DNA of 64,000 nucleotides from positions 1,196,553 through 1,260,552 of the forward strand of contig JAUKTV010000013.1 of NCBI GenBank assembly GCA_030549205.1. Reading direction: 5' to 3'. This DNA is from Apiosordaria backusii (Eukaryota > Ascomycota > Sordariomycetes > Sordariales > Lasiosphaeriaceae). Numbering within the stretch: position 1 is the stretch's first letter; each line of letters begins with the position of its first letter. Below are positions 21,667-34,121 of the stretch, in pieces. Below the pieces are notes generated by a model. The model was not told the DNA's origin and ran no database searches. It saw only the letters and a program-made list of their open reading frames with translations. The position numbers and the translations under genes are program-made.

Positions 21667-23320
21667 CTTGGAAAGCGGCCGAAAATGCCAAGCTCGAGTC
21701 GAACATTCGTCGCTCGATTTTTGCCCACCCAACCCGATGCCAGCGCACAAGTCCGCAGTTTAGTACTATAGACAAGTCCTACGCACGTTCTGGCCTGCTG
21801 CAAGCTGACGTTTGTTGTGAAAAGACGAAAAACGGGAGTTGAACAATTGAAATTTAAATCCCCTGCACTTGTTGTTGCTCTGCGCTAAGATCCAGCCTTA
21901 TGACGCGATGCTCCATCTTTAATCCTTGCATGATGTATGTACACTACATAGTAAAATACAGAACAGACAGCTTGCCGTATGACACTGGACAACTCGAGCA
22001 AGCAAAATCCCCAAACCACGTGTCACTGCCGAGTGCAGATTTCCTCGGAGATGGTGTGTCCGTCAGACGTTGTGCGTTGCATCACGGCAACTTCGATGAG
22101 AGCCTCATGTGCCACCTGATGCCCACATGTACCAAGTGCAGTTCCAATTAGGTAATGTCAGGAACCTCCCAGCCAAACAATCCTTCATCCTGCAGGGCAG
22201 CTTGGGTGGTTTGCTGCAAGGCAGCGCCCAAGCCTTGTCAAGATCTCATTGGCCAATTCGTCAGTAAATATCTTTTTTCCAGCAACAACGCCATCAGGCC
22301 GTGTTCTGAGCATTGCAGACCATTGCATTGGTGAGATGCAGTCGCGGTAAGGTGAGGATTGTAGAATAGACGAGTTTGCAAAAACGGCCTGGCCGCAACT
22401 CTCATCTGTTTCTTGTATTTGTGATCCTTCTTCAAGCTGTTCCCTCCCGGGGCTGAGGCGGCGGTCTCGGTCTAGCGTTTGCGCGGCTGAGTCTGTACAT
22501 AATTGTCGGAAGCGGCCGACAATTTATGTGGGGCACCGGGCCGAGACTCTCGGAAGTGGCTACCATCACACCTCAGACCCAGCCGAACCGGGGCCCGACC
22601 CCGGCCGCCTGGACCCATCAGCTGCGCCCATCGAATAAATATCGAATAAACATCAGGGCTACATCGTGGCCTAGAACCTTCAATAGCCTCGGCTTTCATG
22701 AACTTACCCCTGTGCACGAATGCTTAGTGACTGCCTACACTATTACTGACCCCCGAATGTAGCCCGAGATGCATCAGTCCTTCTCTCAGGGCTGCCCTGC
22801 TCGATCCACAGTTGAGTCCTTAATAAACGGTGTGTTCCTGGATTTTCAACTGCAAGAAACTCCACCTTGTACCTGGTTCCATCGATTGCTGTGAGAGGTG
22901 GAGTCTGGCAAACAAAGTTCTCTTTCTCCCTGGTGTTTTTTTCGAAGTGGATTCAGGTTTCGGCTACAGCCGCTTATTGAAGGCGAGAAGAGTTCTGCGA
23001 AAAATCCAACCAACTCACATGTTCGCCGTCTCAGAGAGCGAGAAACTGAGAAACGGGATACCAGGATGGGGGTGATGAGACTGGAGTAGAAGATTGCAAA
23101 CACGTACTTTGGTTCCACTCGTGCAATGCCCTGGTCGGCGTAGATGTCAGTGTGTTATGACAGCCGAGCCCCTTTGGAGCATCGTCCTGACTTGCCGGTG
23201 GAAAGCTTCTCACTACGTCGAAACGCAAAATACATACACTGCAGCATTCACGGCCATACCTCAAAAGATACATCACGCAATCCAAGAAATCATCAACGGC
23301 GGAGCCATCTGCGTGTCCTG
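21667..23320. other. Intergenic, no supported gene
   Basis: About 1.65 kb between the transposon and the 3' end of the NDUFAF6-like gene. Open frames are short and overlapping. A near-repeat ATCGAATAAATATCGAATAAAC is at about 22,629. Nothing else is supported. Confidence 0.5.
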
Positions 23321-24488
23321 TCAGATTTGGTTGTTTTTAAGCGCCTTCCATAATGCCCAGGGGAGCTTCCAGCTTTTCTTAACCTTGAAGGGGTCGAAAT
23401 TGGCACTCTCCAAGCGCTTTAGGTAGTCTTCAGCTGCTACGGCCTCCAGCAGCACGCCGAAGCCACGCGTAATGTCGGCATCAGCAGTCTCAACGCCATG
23501 CGCAGCTGACGAGTACACATGTTCTGCTTCGTCTCCGTGCTCATAAGCGTGATCAGGGCCTTTTCCCAATCTCAGATTCTTGAGCATCTCCCGGGCTGTA
23601 ATGAGATGATCATTAGCACGAGTGGCGACCTGGAAAACAGCATCATAAAGTCCCTCGGCATTGGGACCCTTCCGAAAAACTTCTTCTTCCTTCAAGCCCT
23701 CTTCAGCCATGACGTCAAGAGGGAGCAGCAACGCTGGACTTCTTGTGTTCCCGAGATGAGCCCCTGATGGACCCTGGATGGGCTTTGAAGGTGCCGCAAG
23801 CACTGGGATTCCTCGAAGCGTGGCAACGATCCCACACGCTTTGCCAATATGACTAGCCAAGTGATCCATGTGGACAGACTGCATGGGCATGGAAGCCAAC
23901 GTCATGTACATGAGCGTCGCGTATGTGTTCTCGGAATAATCCTCCAGCGCAGCCAAACTGACAAATGGCCTGTTCTCCATATGCTTTTCCCTTGTCTTGA
24001 GAAACCTCAATAGCCAAAATTTGATGGAGCTGGCACTTCCGTCACCAGCCCTAGCTCTTAGATCGGCCATGGCATTGTACAACAGGATGGCGATTGGTTC
24101 TCGAGGTGGGTTTCCGGCAAAGACTCTGTCGATTGTGTCACGCCAGAACTGGATGCGCAGTCGTCCAATGCCAGGATTGGAAACGGTCTCGGGAAGCCGA
24201 GCGAGCTCGAGGTTGAGCGTCCGTAGGGCATGGTATGCATCGTGTGCTGACCGCGGGACGAACTGCCGTATCAGGTAGGCCTCATAATCGCCGCGTCTGT
24301 GGGGTGAGAGTGTTAACCAATGAGTCCAACCGAGAAAATTCAGGGCCATACTTGAGCTGGTCTAAGCAGTAGTTGCGGGCTTGTGTCACATCTGCATCTG
24401 TGACAATGCCGCGACGACATTCTCGAGCCCATCTAGGCGCCGCTGCCTTTTTCAGGCCATCGCCAGCAGTTCGATAGAACCGATACAT
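23321..24488 (-). CDS. Mitochondrial complex I assembly factor, NDUFAF6-like (squalene/phytoene synthase fold)
   Basis: Exons 24488-24352 and 24296-23321 with a 55-nt GTATGG...ACAG intron; 370 residues. The join reads YCLDQLK-RGDYEAYLIRQFVPRSA, the conserved opening of the NDUFAF6 family. The basic N-terminus (MYRFYRTAGDGLKKAAAPRWARECRR) suits a mitochondrial presequence. The fold is that of isoprenoid synthases: RLRIQFWRDTIDRVF, DYSENTYATLMYM, HIGKACGIVATLRGIP, and an LP-LDVMAEEGL block. The Asp-rich prenyl-diphosphate motifs of true squalene/phytoene synthases are not conserved, as expected for NDUFAF6. That protein is needed for early assembly of the complex I peripheral arm. It is divergent from the Rad5-like gene across 362 bp. 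A biosynthetic role is less likely. Confidence 0.9.
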
Positions 24489-24850
24489 GAGTTGGGGTGG
24501 TTGGTGAAGCGCTTAACACGGTGGCTCCATTCTGAAATATAACGTCAACACCTCTTCTTCCATTCTTTTGCGGCGTGGGAGTTGGGAGCAGACAAACATA
24601 CAGTTCAATGTCATTTCTCCCAATCGGCAACGGCCGTGAAGAATTGGGTCAAAGAAAGTGCAATGACGAAATGGTGGGTCTTGGCCGATTAAATTAGTGA
24701 CACGGTCACCTGACTTTGTAAAGCAGTGACGCCAAAATTCGCGGTCCGTTTAACCCGACGCGTCTTATGTGTGCAACGTCAAGGCCACCAGGTATCCAAG
24801 TTTACCTTTTGCCGCCACACACCTGCCCAGCAACACCCAGAGCTTCCAAC
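24489..24850. promoter_or_regulatory. Compact divergent promoter, NDUFAF6-like gene / Rad5-like gene
   Basis: Only about 360 bp separates the two start codons. It contains TTCGCGG and ACCCGACGCG segments near 24,737-24,760. An in-frame ATG at 24,767 would add 28 residues to the Rad5-like protein, but ATG 24,851 with AACATGAA context is the better start. Confidence 0.5.
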
Positions 24851-27800
24851 ATGAATTTCGCTGAATCCAGCGAGCCTCCAAATAAGAAAAGGCGCCGGTT
24901 CTTCGCCGGCGCACAAGGTCAAGAAGATGATGACGCCCAGCAAACGCCGCTTGCCGCCCTTCCAACAAGTTCGTCACCTCCCACATCGCCTGGGTATAAG
25001 AATACGAACGCCTCCCCGCAAAGAAACGACCGCTCGGGAGCTATCAACACTGATCCGAACCCCGTCTCGGCAGCCTTTGATCAGGCCATCTTCGAGAGCT
25101 TCATCGGCGAGGCTGTTAGCTCCGACATCATCTCCACCCTCCGAGATCACTGTGGGAACAATGTCGAAAGGGCAATCAACCTCTATCTCGATGGCACCTG
25201 GAGGACGTTGAAGAGAAAGGCCCCATCGGCAGTCACGACACGACCGGGCCACAAGGTCGCCATACAAGGCAACAGGGCCAGCCCCAAGGAGTCTTCCCAA
25301 GCGCCATCCACATTTCACTCAATGCCAGAGTCGCGATACATTGGAGCTTTTGGTGCGGAGGGGTGGGCAACGCGCAGCGGCTCTGATCTCTTGAAGCACG
25401 GCGACACCGTCAAGATTGAACGCCAAAAGATCCAGCCTCCGAAGACCAAGGTACTTTCCAGGCTTGGGGCTGCTGCCAGGCGGAATGATGTGATTGTTCG
25501 CTTTACCGATAGGACGGGTCGAGAGATTGGTCGTCTGGCAAAAGAAACGGCAGGTTGGGTCTCGACTTTGATAGACCAAAAGATATGCAAATTCGAGGGC
25601 ATCTGTGTCTATGCACCTGAGCGACTTCGGACGAATGATACCGTGTTTCTTCAGCTCAGATGCTCCCTCTTAAGGTCTTGTTTCTTTGGGAGGGGCTTCC
25701 AAGTCGCCGATAACAGAGATGCCGGTCTCTTCAATCAGGGCGAGTCCACGGAGGAGAAGAATTTGCGGTTGCGACAAGTGGCTCTAGTTAAGCTCTTCCA
25801 GGAAATCAACCTCGTCCCGACCAGGGCCAATTCTGCCGCGGCCAAACATCGACGTCAGGAACTGCTTCAGGCGGCCGAAATGGATGATAAAAAAGACAAG
25901 GAAGGGTCAATTGCCCAGTCTGGGTCTCAAGACAATCCAGCCTCTTCACCCAACTCGGACGAAAATGAGGACGGGCAAGAACTTGAGCAGGATCAGCTTG
26001 ACGCCCTGTACAAGAAGGCCCAGTCGTTTGACTTCAATACCCCTGAAGCCGAGCCTGCCGACACCTTTGCCATGACTCTTCGTCCCTATCAAAAACAGTC
26101 TCTGTATTGGATGATGGCGAAGGAGAAGGACCAGCGCAATAAGGAACGTGAGAAGTCAATGCATCCCCTTTGGGAAGAGTATACTTGGCCCCTAAAGGAC
26201 TACGACGATAACGACTTGCCTCTGGTTGCTGACCAGCCCGCATTTTACATTAACCCCTACTCTGGAGACTTGTCCCTGGAGTTCCCGCGGCAAGAACAAC
26301 ACTGTTTAGGAGGGATTCTGGCCGATGAAATGGGCTTGGGGAAAACAATTCAAATGCTCAGCCTGGTCCATTCGCATAGATCAGATGTGTCCATTCAAGC
26401 ACGGCAGTCTAGTAATCACCAAGTCGCCTCAGTCAATCAGCTTCCACGCCTGCCCACAATCAGTGGCAAAAGCATCGCAGTCAACGCCCCATGCACGACG
26501 CTGGTCGTTGCACCTATGTCCCTGCTGGCTCAGTGGCAGAGCGAAGCGGAGAAGGCATCAAAGGAGGGCACTCTGAAATCGATGGTCTACTATGGGACTG
26601 AAAAGAATGCCGATCTCTTGACCTTGTGCTCACAAACCAATGCCGCGAATGCCCCAGATTTGATCATTACCAGTTACGGTGTGGTGCTATCGGAATTCAC
26701 TCAAATTGCATCGAAAGGTGGTGACCGGGCGAGCACCCGTGGTCTTTTCTCGCTCAATTTCTTCCGGGTCATTTTGGACGAGGCACACAACATCAAAAAC
26801 CGACAGGCCAAAACCTCGAGAGCTTGTTACGAGATCGCCGCCGAGCATAGATGGGCACTGACGGGCACCCCGATTGTGAACAAGCTGGAGGACCTGTTCA
26901 GCCTCGTCCGGTTCTTGCGCGTCGAGCCCTGGAATAACTTTTCCTTCTGGCGAACGTTCATTACGGTGCCGTTTGAGTCCAAGGACTTTGTGCGGGCTTT
27001 GGACGTTGTTCAGACGGTGCTAGAGCCGCTGGTGATGAGGCGGACCAAGGACATGAAGACACCAGACGGCTTGCCGTTGGTACCGCTTCCATCGAAACAT
27101 ATCGAAATCGTCAATATTGAGCTTTCCAAGGCTGAACGCGACGTGTACGATTACGTTTTCACCAGGGCCAAGCGAACCTTCACTGCCAATGTGGAGGCTG
27201 GCACCGTGATGAAGGCTTTCACCAGCATCTTTGCCCAGATTTTGCGCCTTCGACAGTCTTGTTGTCACCCCGTCCTTGTTCGTCATCTTAACGCCAGTGC
27301 TGATGACGAAGAAGCTGCCGCTGCCGCCGACGCTGCCGCTGGGCTTGCGGATGACATGGATCTCCAATCTCTCATCGAACGCTTCACGGCGACGACGGAC
27401 GATGCTGCCGATTCCAATGCCTTTGGAGCCCATGTTTTCAACCAGATCCGGGATGAGGCGTCTAACGAGTGTCCCATTTGCGCCGAGGAACCGATCATTG
27501 ACCAGACCGTTACTGGGTGTTGGCATTCTGCTTGCAAAAAGTGCTTGCTGGAGTATATTCAGTATCAGACGGACAAGAACGAGCTGCCGAGGTGCTTCCA
27601 ATGCCGCGAACCTATCAACAGCCGAGACTTGTTCGAGGTTGTTCGCCATGATGACGACCCCGACAGTGAAAAGTCTAGTGACGGACCACGCATTACACTC
27701 CAGCGCCTCGGGGTTACCAATTCGTCAGCAAAGATTGTGACCCTCATCAAGCAACTGCGTCAACTGCGAAAAGCACACCCGACAATTAAATCGGTCATAT

Positions 27801-28304
27801 TTAGTCAGTTCACCTCGTTCCTTTCTCTCATCGAGCCAGCCCTCGCCCGAGCCAACATGCACTTCGTGCGACTAGATGGGTCAATGAGCCAGAAGGCTCG
27901 GGCCGCAGTACTTGAAGAGTTCAAGGAATCCAAAAGATTTACCGTGCTCTTGCTCAGCCTCAAGGCTGGCGGCGTTGGGCTGAATCTTACCATGGCAAAG
28001 AGAGTTTTTATGATGGACCCTTGGTGGAGCTTTGCCATTGAGGCGCAAGCTATCGACAGAGTGCACCGGATGGGCCAAGAGGATGAGGTCAAGGTTTACC
28101 GCTTCATCGCAAAGGACAGTGTGGAGGAGAGGATGCTCAGGATACAAGACAGGAAAAAGTTTATGTGAGTTCCTCCCAGTCACCGTTGGCTGCGTTTTAC
28201 TGACATGATTTCCCCTTACTCGTAGCGCCTCGTCCCTTGGAATGATGTCAGATGAGGAAAAGAGGGTACAGAGGATTGAAGACATTAGGGAGCTTCTTAG
28301 CTAA
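24851..28304 (+). CDS. RAD5: Rad5-type SNF2 helicase / RING ubiquitin ligase
   Basis: Exons 24851-28164 and 28226-28304 with a 61-nt GTGAGT...GTAG intron; 1,130 residues. Domains in order: a basic N-terminus with PPNKKRRRFF (likely nuclear signal), a UBA-like segment (about 72-118), HIRAN (about 163-275, YIGAFGAEGWATRSG...VFLQLRCSLL), SNF2 ATPase with Walker A DEMGLGKTI (about 492-500) and VILDEAHNIKN (about 641), a C3HC4 RING (CPICAEEPI...GCWHSACKKC...RCFQCREPI, about 873-920), and helicase C ending DRVHRMGQEDEVKVYRF. This order is diagnostic of Rad5/HLTF. It polyubiquitinates PCNA with Mms2-Ubc13 and remodels stalled forks in error-free damage tolerance. The second exon supplies IASSLGMMSDEEKRVQRIEDI. 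An Ala/Asp-rich insert lies just before the RING. Confidence 0.95.
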
Positions 28305-29102
28305 TGTTTATGAAGAGATCATATATAGCATTTCTTTATGCGCGCCTTGGGAGTTCATAGCGGCGTTGTCATGGGTTGGAGCTGGCCGCATCGCCATGGC
28401 GTTGGTGAATAGTAATATCTGGTTCTTCATATTTAAGCTTTCTGTTCGAGTCATGCAGAGGCGGGAATGGGCACAGCGCGGAACCCCGAGCACATAGCTC
28501 CGTCCTGTTGGCCGCGACCTAATCATGAGCGACGACGCATTCACAGCTCTTTGGCCTTGCAGGTGGAGCGTCTGGGGGCACCTCCAAAATCCAATACTGT
28601 CATGGAGGTATTGGAAACGGTCGGCTAGGGGTGGAACCGGGGCTTATTTAGACTGATGGATCTCAGTTCTGATGCCAACAGAATGGGATGACATTGACTG
28701 GTCAACGACGCCAAAAGGCGCGGCGCATACAGCGGGCTTGTTGGTCTCAGTGGCCACAACGCCATGCCCTGACACTCGAGATTCTTGGGTGGGAAACTGG
28801 ACTTAGCGCGACGGGTCCTGGGATGAATAGCGGCTCTGTTTAACCAGGCGGCGTCTTCGTTTGGTCCGATCTCAGCAAGAAAGGGGGAAATATAAGTATC
28901 ACATCCAATTCCTAAACGAGGTGAGAAAAATCATCAACCACATTCATTCTTTGCAGTCGAAGTTTGCCGTTTAGGTCACACGCTCTTTTGAAATCAAACT
29001 ACACACAATCATTACGAATTTGAAACTGCACGCTTCAGCCACTCACTACCATCACCGACCCTATACACTCTTTCCCAACTACACAACAAAGCACCAGACA
29101 AA
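28305..29102. other. Intergenic upstream of the DPBB protein gene
   Basis: About 800 bp. The last 150 bases before 29103 are C/A-rich (CACTACCATCACCG, CACAACAAAGCACCAGACAAA), a typical strong fungal leader. No gene is supported elsewhere. Confidence 0.45.
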
Positions 29103-29588
29103 ATGAAGACCTCCGCTGTTTCCTTCGCCATGTTCGTCGCCGGTGCCCTCGCCAGCCCCATCAACATGAACATGGCCCGTGCCGAACAGCAGCAGCAAGT
29201 CGAGGTTCCCGCCGCGGTTAAAATCCAACTCCGCCACACGGAGTTTGCTGCCAGACGTGACGGACGTGACACCAACTTTGACCGTCACGGACACATGACG
29301 TACTACGAGGTCGGCCTTGGCGCCTGTGGTCACGATGACAGCGGCAAGGGTGACATTGACAACATCGTGGCAGTGTCGTCGGCGCTGATGAACGGTCACG
29401 GTGCCGGCGATGCCTGTGATCGGAAGATCGCCATCAAGGGCCACGGCGGGAAAGAGGTTACCGCCGTCGTCCGTGACAAGTGCCCCTCGTGCCCCCCCGG
29501 TGGGATCGACGTCAGCCCAAAGGTTTTCAGGGAGCTCGCAGGTAATTTGGATGTTGGAAAGACGGAGGTGTCGTGGACTTTCATTTAG
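29103..29588 (+). CDS. Small secreted double-psi beta-barrel (RlpA/barwin-like) protein
   Basis: Single exon of 161 residues. A signal peptide (MKTSAVSFAMFVAGALAS) precedes a ~45-residue propeptide-like stretch and then a DPBB domain: GHMTYYEVGLGACG (63-76), VAVSSALMNGH (89-99), CDRKIAIKG (105-113), VVRDKCPSCPPGGIDVSPKVFREL (122-145), and a terminal VSWTF. Cysteines 75, 105, 127 and 130 probably form two disulfides. Related fungal proteins are expansin-like or cerato-platanin-adjacent wall-binding or effector-like proteins. The Asp in GGIDVSP aligns with the conserved barrel Asp. No cellulose-binding domain is present. Molecular activity is unknown; secretion is a confident prediction. Confidence 0.9.
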   Translation: MKTSAVSFAMFVAGALASPINMNMARAEQQQQVEVPAAVKIQLRHTEFAARRDGRDTNFDRHGHMTYYEVGLGACGHDDSGKGDIDNIVAVSSALMNGHGAGDACDRKIAIKGHGGKEVTAVVRDKCPSCPPGGIDVSPKVFRELAGNLDVGKTEVSWTFI

Positions 29589-30453
29589 ATGATCTAAAAC
29601 AGGCACTAATTTACTGGACACTTTTTTTCAGGCTTGCTACGGCGGTCTGCTTTTTAAACAAAACCAGTTCGAACAGGCCATTTCCCATGACATCACTTAT
29701 TATTTACGTGTGGTCCGTGGAGCTCCCAGCGCACAAGTGGCTAACCCCAGAAGGGGGTATCAAAATGCCAGTACAGGAGCACGAAAGGAATAATAAGATG
29801 CCCCGTCTCTCTACCTAGAATTGGACCTGGATCTCCCCGTAGTCCTATCTAGTTGCAGGTGGGATATAAGTAACCAAGCCATTGCATGTAAGCCATGTGG
29901 GCCAAGAGATACGCACATTTCAAGTTGTCAATGTGTCTCATCGTGACTTCAAAGACCACTGAGTTGTTGCAGGCATAATCGTTGGATATCGGTCACTACA
30001 TTGAAGTAAAAAGACAAATTCGTAATTTCATACATATAGACCTAGAGATCTTCAACGTATATACAATGTCTAGTAATATGTTACATGTTGATGTTTTTGC
30101 CCTTTGCGTCGGCAATTATCAAGTGGGTCTGCCACCAGGCCAACCGTCTCTGATGTTGCCCAAAGGGGGCAATGGTCATCAAACCACCACTCGTCACTTG
30201 GCCTGCGATCTCAATCCACAATCTCCCCGACAAGAGCACCAGGCTCCTACTTTTGACCAACTGGGTCGGCCAATCCCCATCCTGCCGAATTCGGCCATCA
30301 CTGTTGGCCGCACACCTGGATTGTTTCTCCACCCCCTATCGGTATTACTGGCTCTTAAAAGCCACACCCCTGATTGCATAATATTCAGTAAGCTGGAACC
30401 AGTTGTGGTTGCAGATGTGTTCCCCAGATAAATATCAGAACCGCTGCCTCTTT
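29589..30453. other. Convergent intergenic
   Basis: 3' flanks of the DPBB and rhodopsin-domain genes. Open frames overlap on both strands at 30,080-30,450 without recognisable content. Confidence 0.45.
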
Positions 30454-32005
30454 TCATCGCGACGATTGCGGGTTGTAGGCGTACTGTCGGCCATCGTGGT
30501 ACATTGATTCAAGCAGGCGACTATCGCGATAAGTGCTCTCCCAGTCTCCTTGGACTGTCGAACCGGCGAGACTGGTCAGTTGGGATGATAGTGGTTCGCC
30601 CCTCTGCGTGTCTAACCGTTCTTGCCTGATTTCCGTCGATATGAGCACATATCCGGAATTTGGTAGTGGCCATGATCCCTCGTTGCCCTGTCGGGAGTCT
30701 AGGCGGCGGCCATCATGCTTGTTAGGTGTCACGACTACACGGTGGTGTGAAGAGGCATCGTATTCTTCGGCCAGTGTGTCATTCTGTGATAGTACTCCCA
30801 CGGTACCGACCGCCGTTTCAAGGCCGGCATCACGGTTATTGCGCCGTATAAATGTACGCATACCCGACATGGTAGCGCTTGGGATTTGGGGAAGGTCGCT
30901 AAGAGACTCCTCGTCGCTATGTTGGGCCCTCTTTTCGCGCCATCGCCGCATGCGTTCATGAAAAGAAAATAAGGCTCGCGATTTCGGACTTGGGCCTGCC
31001 GCTCCCTTTCGTTCTTCCGAACTCTTATTGGTTTGGAATGCGAGCAAGGTGCGAAAAACCGTCAACGAGCCCATAAGCACCGCAATGGTTGCTTCCATAA
31101 ACTGCCAGAAAAACTCCCACGGAATGTCGATGCCCTGTGCACCTTTGATTTTGCTGGCTCGAGTGATCGCGATGCATACCATCACCAAAGACAAACAGAG
31201 AAACGTCCCGAGAGCCACCTTTTGACGGGTCTGGATCTTGGCTTGGTAGAGGATGATGATCGGAATACTGACAATCATGAGGTCGGTGGTTGCGTCCAGG
31301 CCTGTGACGACGCCAGTTAAAGCGATGTAAAGGATGTTTTTCGAAGGTGAGAAGCAGGAAACTGCCTGTGGTTAGTCTTGGCGTCATTGGATGCCAATGC
31401 TCCCCGCATGGACAAGAACTTACGAGCATTGATCCCGAATTCGGAGCATAAGATGAATGGCTCTGCAACAACGAACAGATACGAGACGATAGTGATGCCG
31501 ACCACAGACCAGTAATAGCGCTGGACCCTTGTCTTCCATATCAACTGCCGGAAGAAGGCGAGAAACGAGAACTTGACGAAAAAGGTGGCGGTCCACGCAA
31601 GGATGAGAAAGGTATGAAACTGCTGAGTCGCATGATTCAGAAGATCCATCAAGAGTTCCGAATTGATCAAAAAGGCTAGCGCTGGGTCTTTTTGAAGCGC
31701 CGCCGAGAGATAGATGCGGTCACAGCTGTGAAAGAGCAGGCCGGTTGTCACTGCCAGGGCCGTGGCCGCGGCGAATAAGAGGTAGTCATCCAGTGATAAT
31801 CGCCTCAGGGTCTTCAAGCGGATGGCTACTCTCGCAATAACCGACAGAATTGACAAGCCAAAGAAGACGCCCACCGTGACCTAGTGCGTTGTCGAAGTGT
31901 TAATTTGGTAAGCCCAAACGAGACGGGTTCACATACTTTGAGAGTGGTCTTCTTGAGACTGGCATGGTCATCAACGATTGCGTCCAATTCTTGTTGTGAA
32001 ACCAT
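30454..32005 (-). CDS. Seven-transmembrane fungal rhodopsin-domain (Pth11-like) protein
   Basis: Three exons on the minus strand: 32005-31937, 31880-31424 and 31361-30454, with 56- and 62-nt introns (GTATGT...CTAG, GTAAGT...GCAG); 477 residues. It begins MVSQQELDAIVDDH, then helix 1 VTVGVFFGLSILSVIARVAIR, the signature basic segment RRLSLDDYLLFAAATALAV (helix 2), helices around FHTFLILAWTATFFVKFSFLAFF and YYWSVVGITIVSYLFVVAEP, and TGVVTGLDATTDLMIVSIPIIILY, followed by further helices and a ~180-residue hydrophilic cytosolic tail. Fungal rhodopsin-domain proteins are an expanded family of plasma-membrane proteins related to the Pth11 receptor; ligands are mostly unknown. No N-terminal CFEM domain is present. 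The splices were chosen because they restore continuous helices. Confidence 0.85.
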
Positions 32006-33534
32006 GGCGCTTGGTAGGTAGTTGTGGTACCGACAAGAGATCTCAGGTGTCCCCAAGCAAGAGAAAAGTCTGGGGGGGCGATGAACGGATGGAGGTATAG
32101 GGCAAGAAGGCCATAAGAAGCCTCATGCTTCTCAACACCCAATGCCCAAGATATGATCATTTTCTCACCCTGTGCCACTCAGACGTCTTGCCAGTATACA
32201 TCTACCTTGTCCACCTCGCTGCCGTTCTGGGCCCACACATCCACTACAAGATGGGCCATCCGACATAAGGCTTACACCAAAGAGGCAATGGGGGTGTTAT
32301 TTTAGGCCATCTACGTTGACCCAGGTGGCACAGCCGGAGGCGCTAGACGGGAGGTGAAGGGACTAGGGTGGCCTATTCTGAGTGGTTGTGACTGTGCCGC
32401 CAGCGCGCCGAGCGCTGCCCACAAAGATGGGCATGCAAAAAATCAAGAATAAGAAACTGCAGCGATCACCTGCGCTAGTGACGAGACAAGACAATATTGA
32501 TCACTTGCAGCCCAACGAGACGTGCAGAGAGCACCTGTATTTGTCTCAGTAGCTGCTTGAGCACAGTGGTAGGACCAACCACCTCAAGTCAGAAGCCTGG
32601 GCGGGGCTTGGTTGGGTTGGAGAGGCTGTGCCCAGCTGCACTGGGCCACATAATCAAGAATGTAACCTCGCAAACCAAATCGCACTGTTCATGGTTATTC
32701 GTCGCTTCGTGACTGATAGGGCTATGTGCAATCCGAGCTGGCGGCGGCACAGTCTCCTGCGGCAAGATGGCATGGCTAGAAGACGGCCCAGCACGTCGGG
32801 TTTTCCGAACACATGATACAAGAAGGGCCAAAAACGCTTGCGTTATCTAACTTGTCAGCTTCAATTTTTCTTGTTTCCTTTTCTTACCATTGTGATACCC
32901 GGGCTTTCCCGCCCCTGCCCCCGCCCCCAACGCCCAACCCCCACACCCGATTTTCATCTCATCAGTCAATATGGTGTTTTCTATTCACCAGGCGGAACCC
33001 GCCTGGAGCGGATTCTTGTACCACCTTGAACAGGCGCCCGGCCCTCTACACAGCACCAGCGAGGCGATTGCTTTTATCATCCTGCTTTTCTTCCCCTTTC
33101 TTGTCCACTTTTATGTGGGTCTTTTCGTGCAACACCGCCTACATCTCTGCCACGAAGGAGCTCGGCAGAAGCAGTACTCCTCCGCCACAGTCACCCGACG
33201 ATATCACGGCCGTTGACTTGCTTGAAAGACCTGGCGGTCTTCGAGGAACTCCCGTTGGTGAAATATTTCCTCGACGGTTGACTCCAAATAACTTCCACTG
33301 CCAAAACTCCTCTTCACGCCGAACTTCGGACGGGACTGCCACATCCTCATCACGTCTGCGCCATATGCTTTCAGTTGTCCACGAGAGAAACGCGAGAGCC
33401 GACAAATGTTGAGGATAGAAGTTGCAGCCAATGAGAGGCGGCATGAGACATGCATCGCAACTGGTATTTTGGCTGCACAAGTTTGACGCAAAGAAAGGCA
33501 CGGTCTATTGCCGTAGGGTCTTAAGGGTCGTTGT
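32006..33534. other. Intergenic at the edge of the repeat block, no supported gene
   Basis: About 1.5 kb of normal base composition. A C-rich tract (CCCCTGCCCCCGCCCCCAACGCCC) lies near 32,909-32,935. Open frames up to about 200 codons (32,813-33,412) are Ser/Pro-rich chance frames without domains. Confidence 0.5.
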
Positions 33535-33731
33535 TAGTCTCAGTGGCTCAGACCTTCTCTTCGGGACCCTGGTTGGCCCGCACAGGCCACTTGCATGTAT
33601 AAGTGGGGCCACTTTGATGCATCTTTCTGAAAGTTGTATCTCGAGGACCCACTATTAGGTGGGGCCCACGTGGCGGTGGTGGGTTCCAGCCACAACCAGG
33701 GTCGAAGAGAAGGTCTGAGCTACTGAGACTA
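33535..33731. mobile_element. MITE-like element with ~40-bp inverted repeats
   Basis: The left end TAGTCTCAGTGGCTCAGACC... (33,535-33,575) is inverted at 33,692-33,731 with few differences, including TCTCAG/CTGAGA ends and the AGACCTTCTCTTCG core. Total length is 197 bp, non-coding. TA at both extreme ends could be the target duplication, which would point to a Tc1/mariner-type transposase acting in trans. It sits just before the AT-rich block. Confidence 0.75.
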
Positions 33732-34121
33732 CGTGTAGAGTCTTAGTCTTATAACAAACACCTGAACCAGAATTATGATTAGATGTGTATATGCATGTAT
33801 GGTAGAGAGCGAAGTAGAGTTAAAGCACAATTCAGAAGTTAGAGACCGAGAGACCGCTATGACGAGATGAATTTTGGCAGTTTTGCCTTTGTGACCTGCA
33901 ATTAATGATGTGGTTTACATAATTACTTCACACCAGCATCCATTGAAGAGTAACTGGCTTGCAGTGTTAATATAGATTGAAAATCAACTTCTGTACCAGT
34001 AAACCCATGTCCCCTTGTTACAAACTCCAAACGCTAGATAACCTGTACAACCAAGCCAAAGATCCATCGCCGCTCTCCTATCCAGTCTTATACTTATGTA
34101 TGTGCTTGAATATAAGTAGGG
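33732..34121. other. Transition zone into AT-rich block
   Basis: Intermediate composition, no open frame, no repeat partner seen within the window. Confidence 0.4.

Noticed and set aside
23321..24488. Squalene/phytoene synthase as part of a terpenoid cluster
   Set aside because: Asp-rich catalytic motifs are not conserved, the start resembles a mitochondrial presequence, and the neighbours are housekeeping genes; NDUFAF6-like fits better.
32813..33412. 199-codon Ser/Pro-rich plus-strand frame
   Set aside because: Mostly translated C-rich simple sequence; no domain, and a conflicting frame on the other strand.
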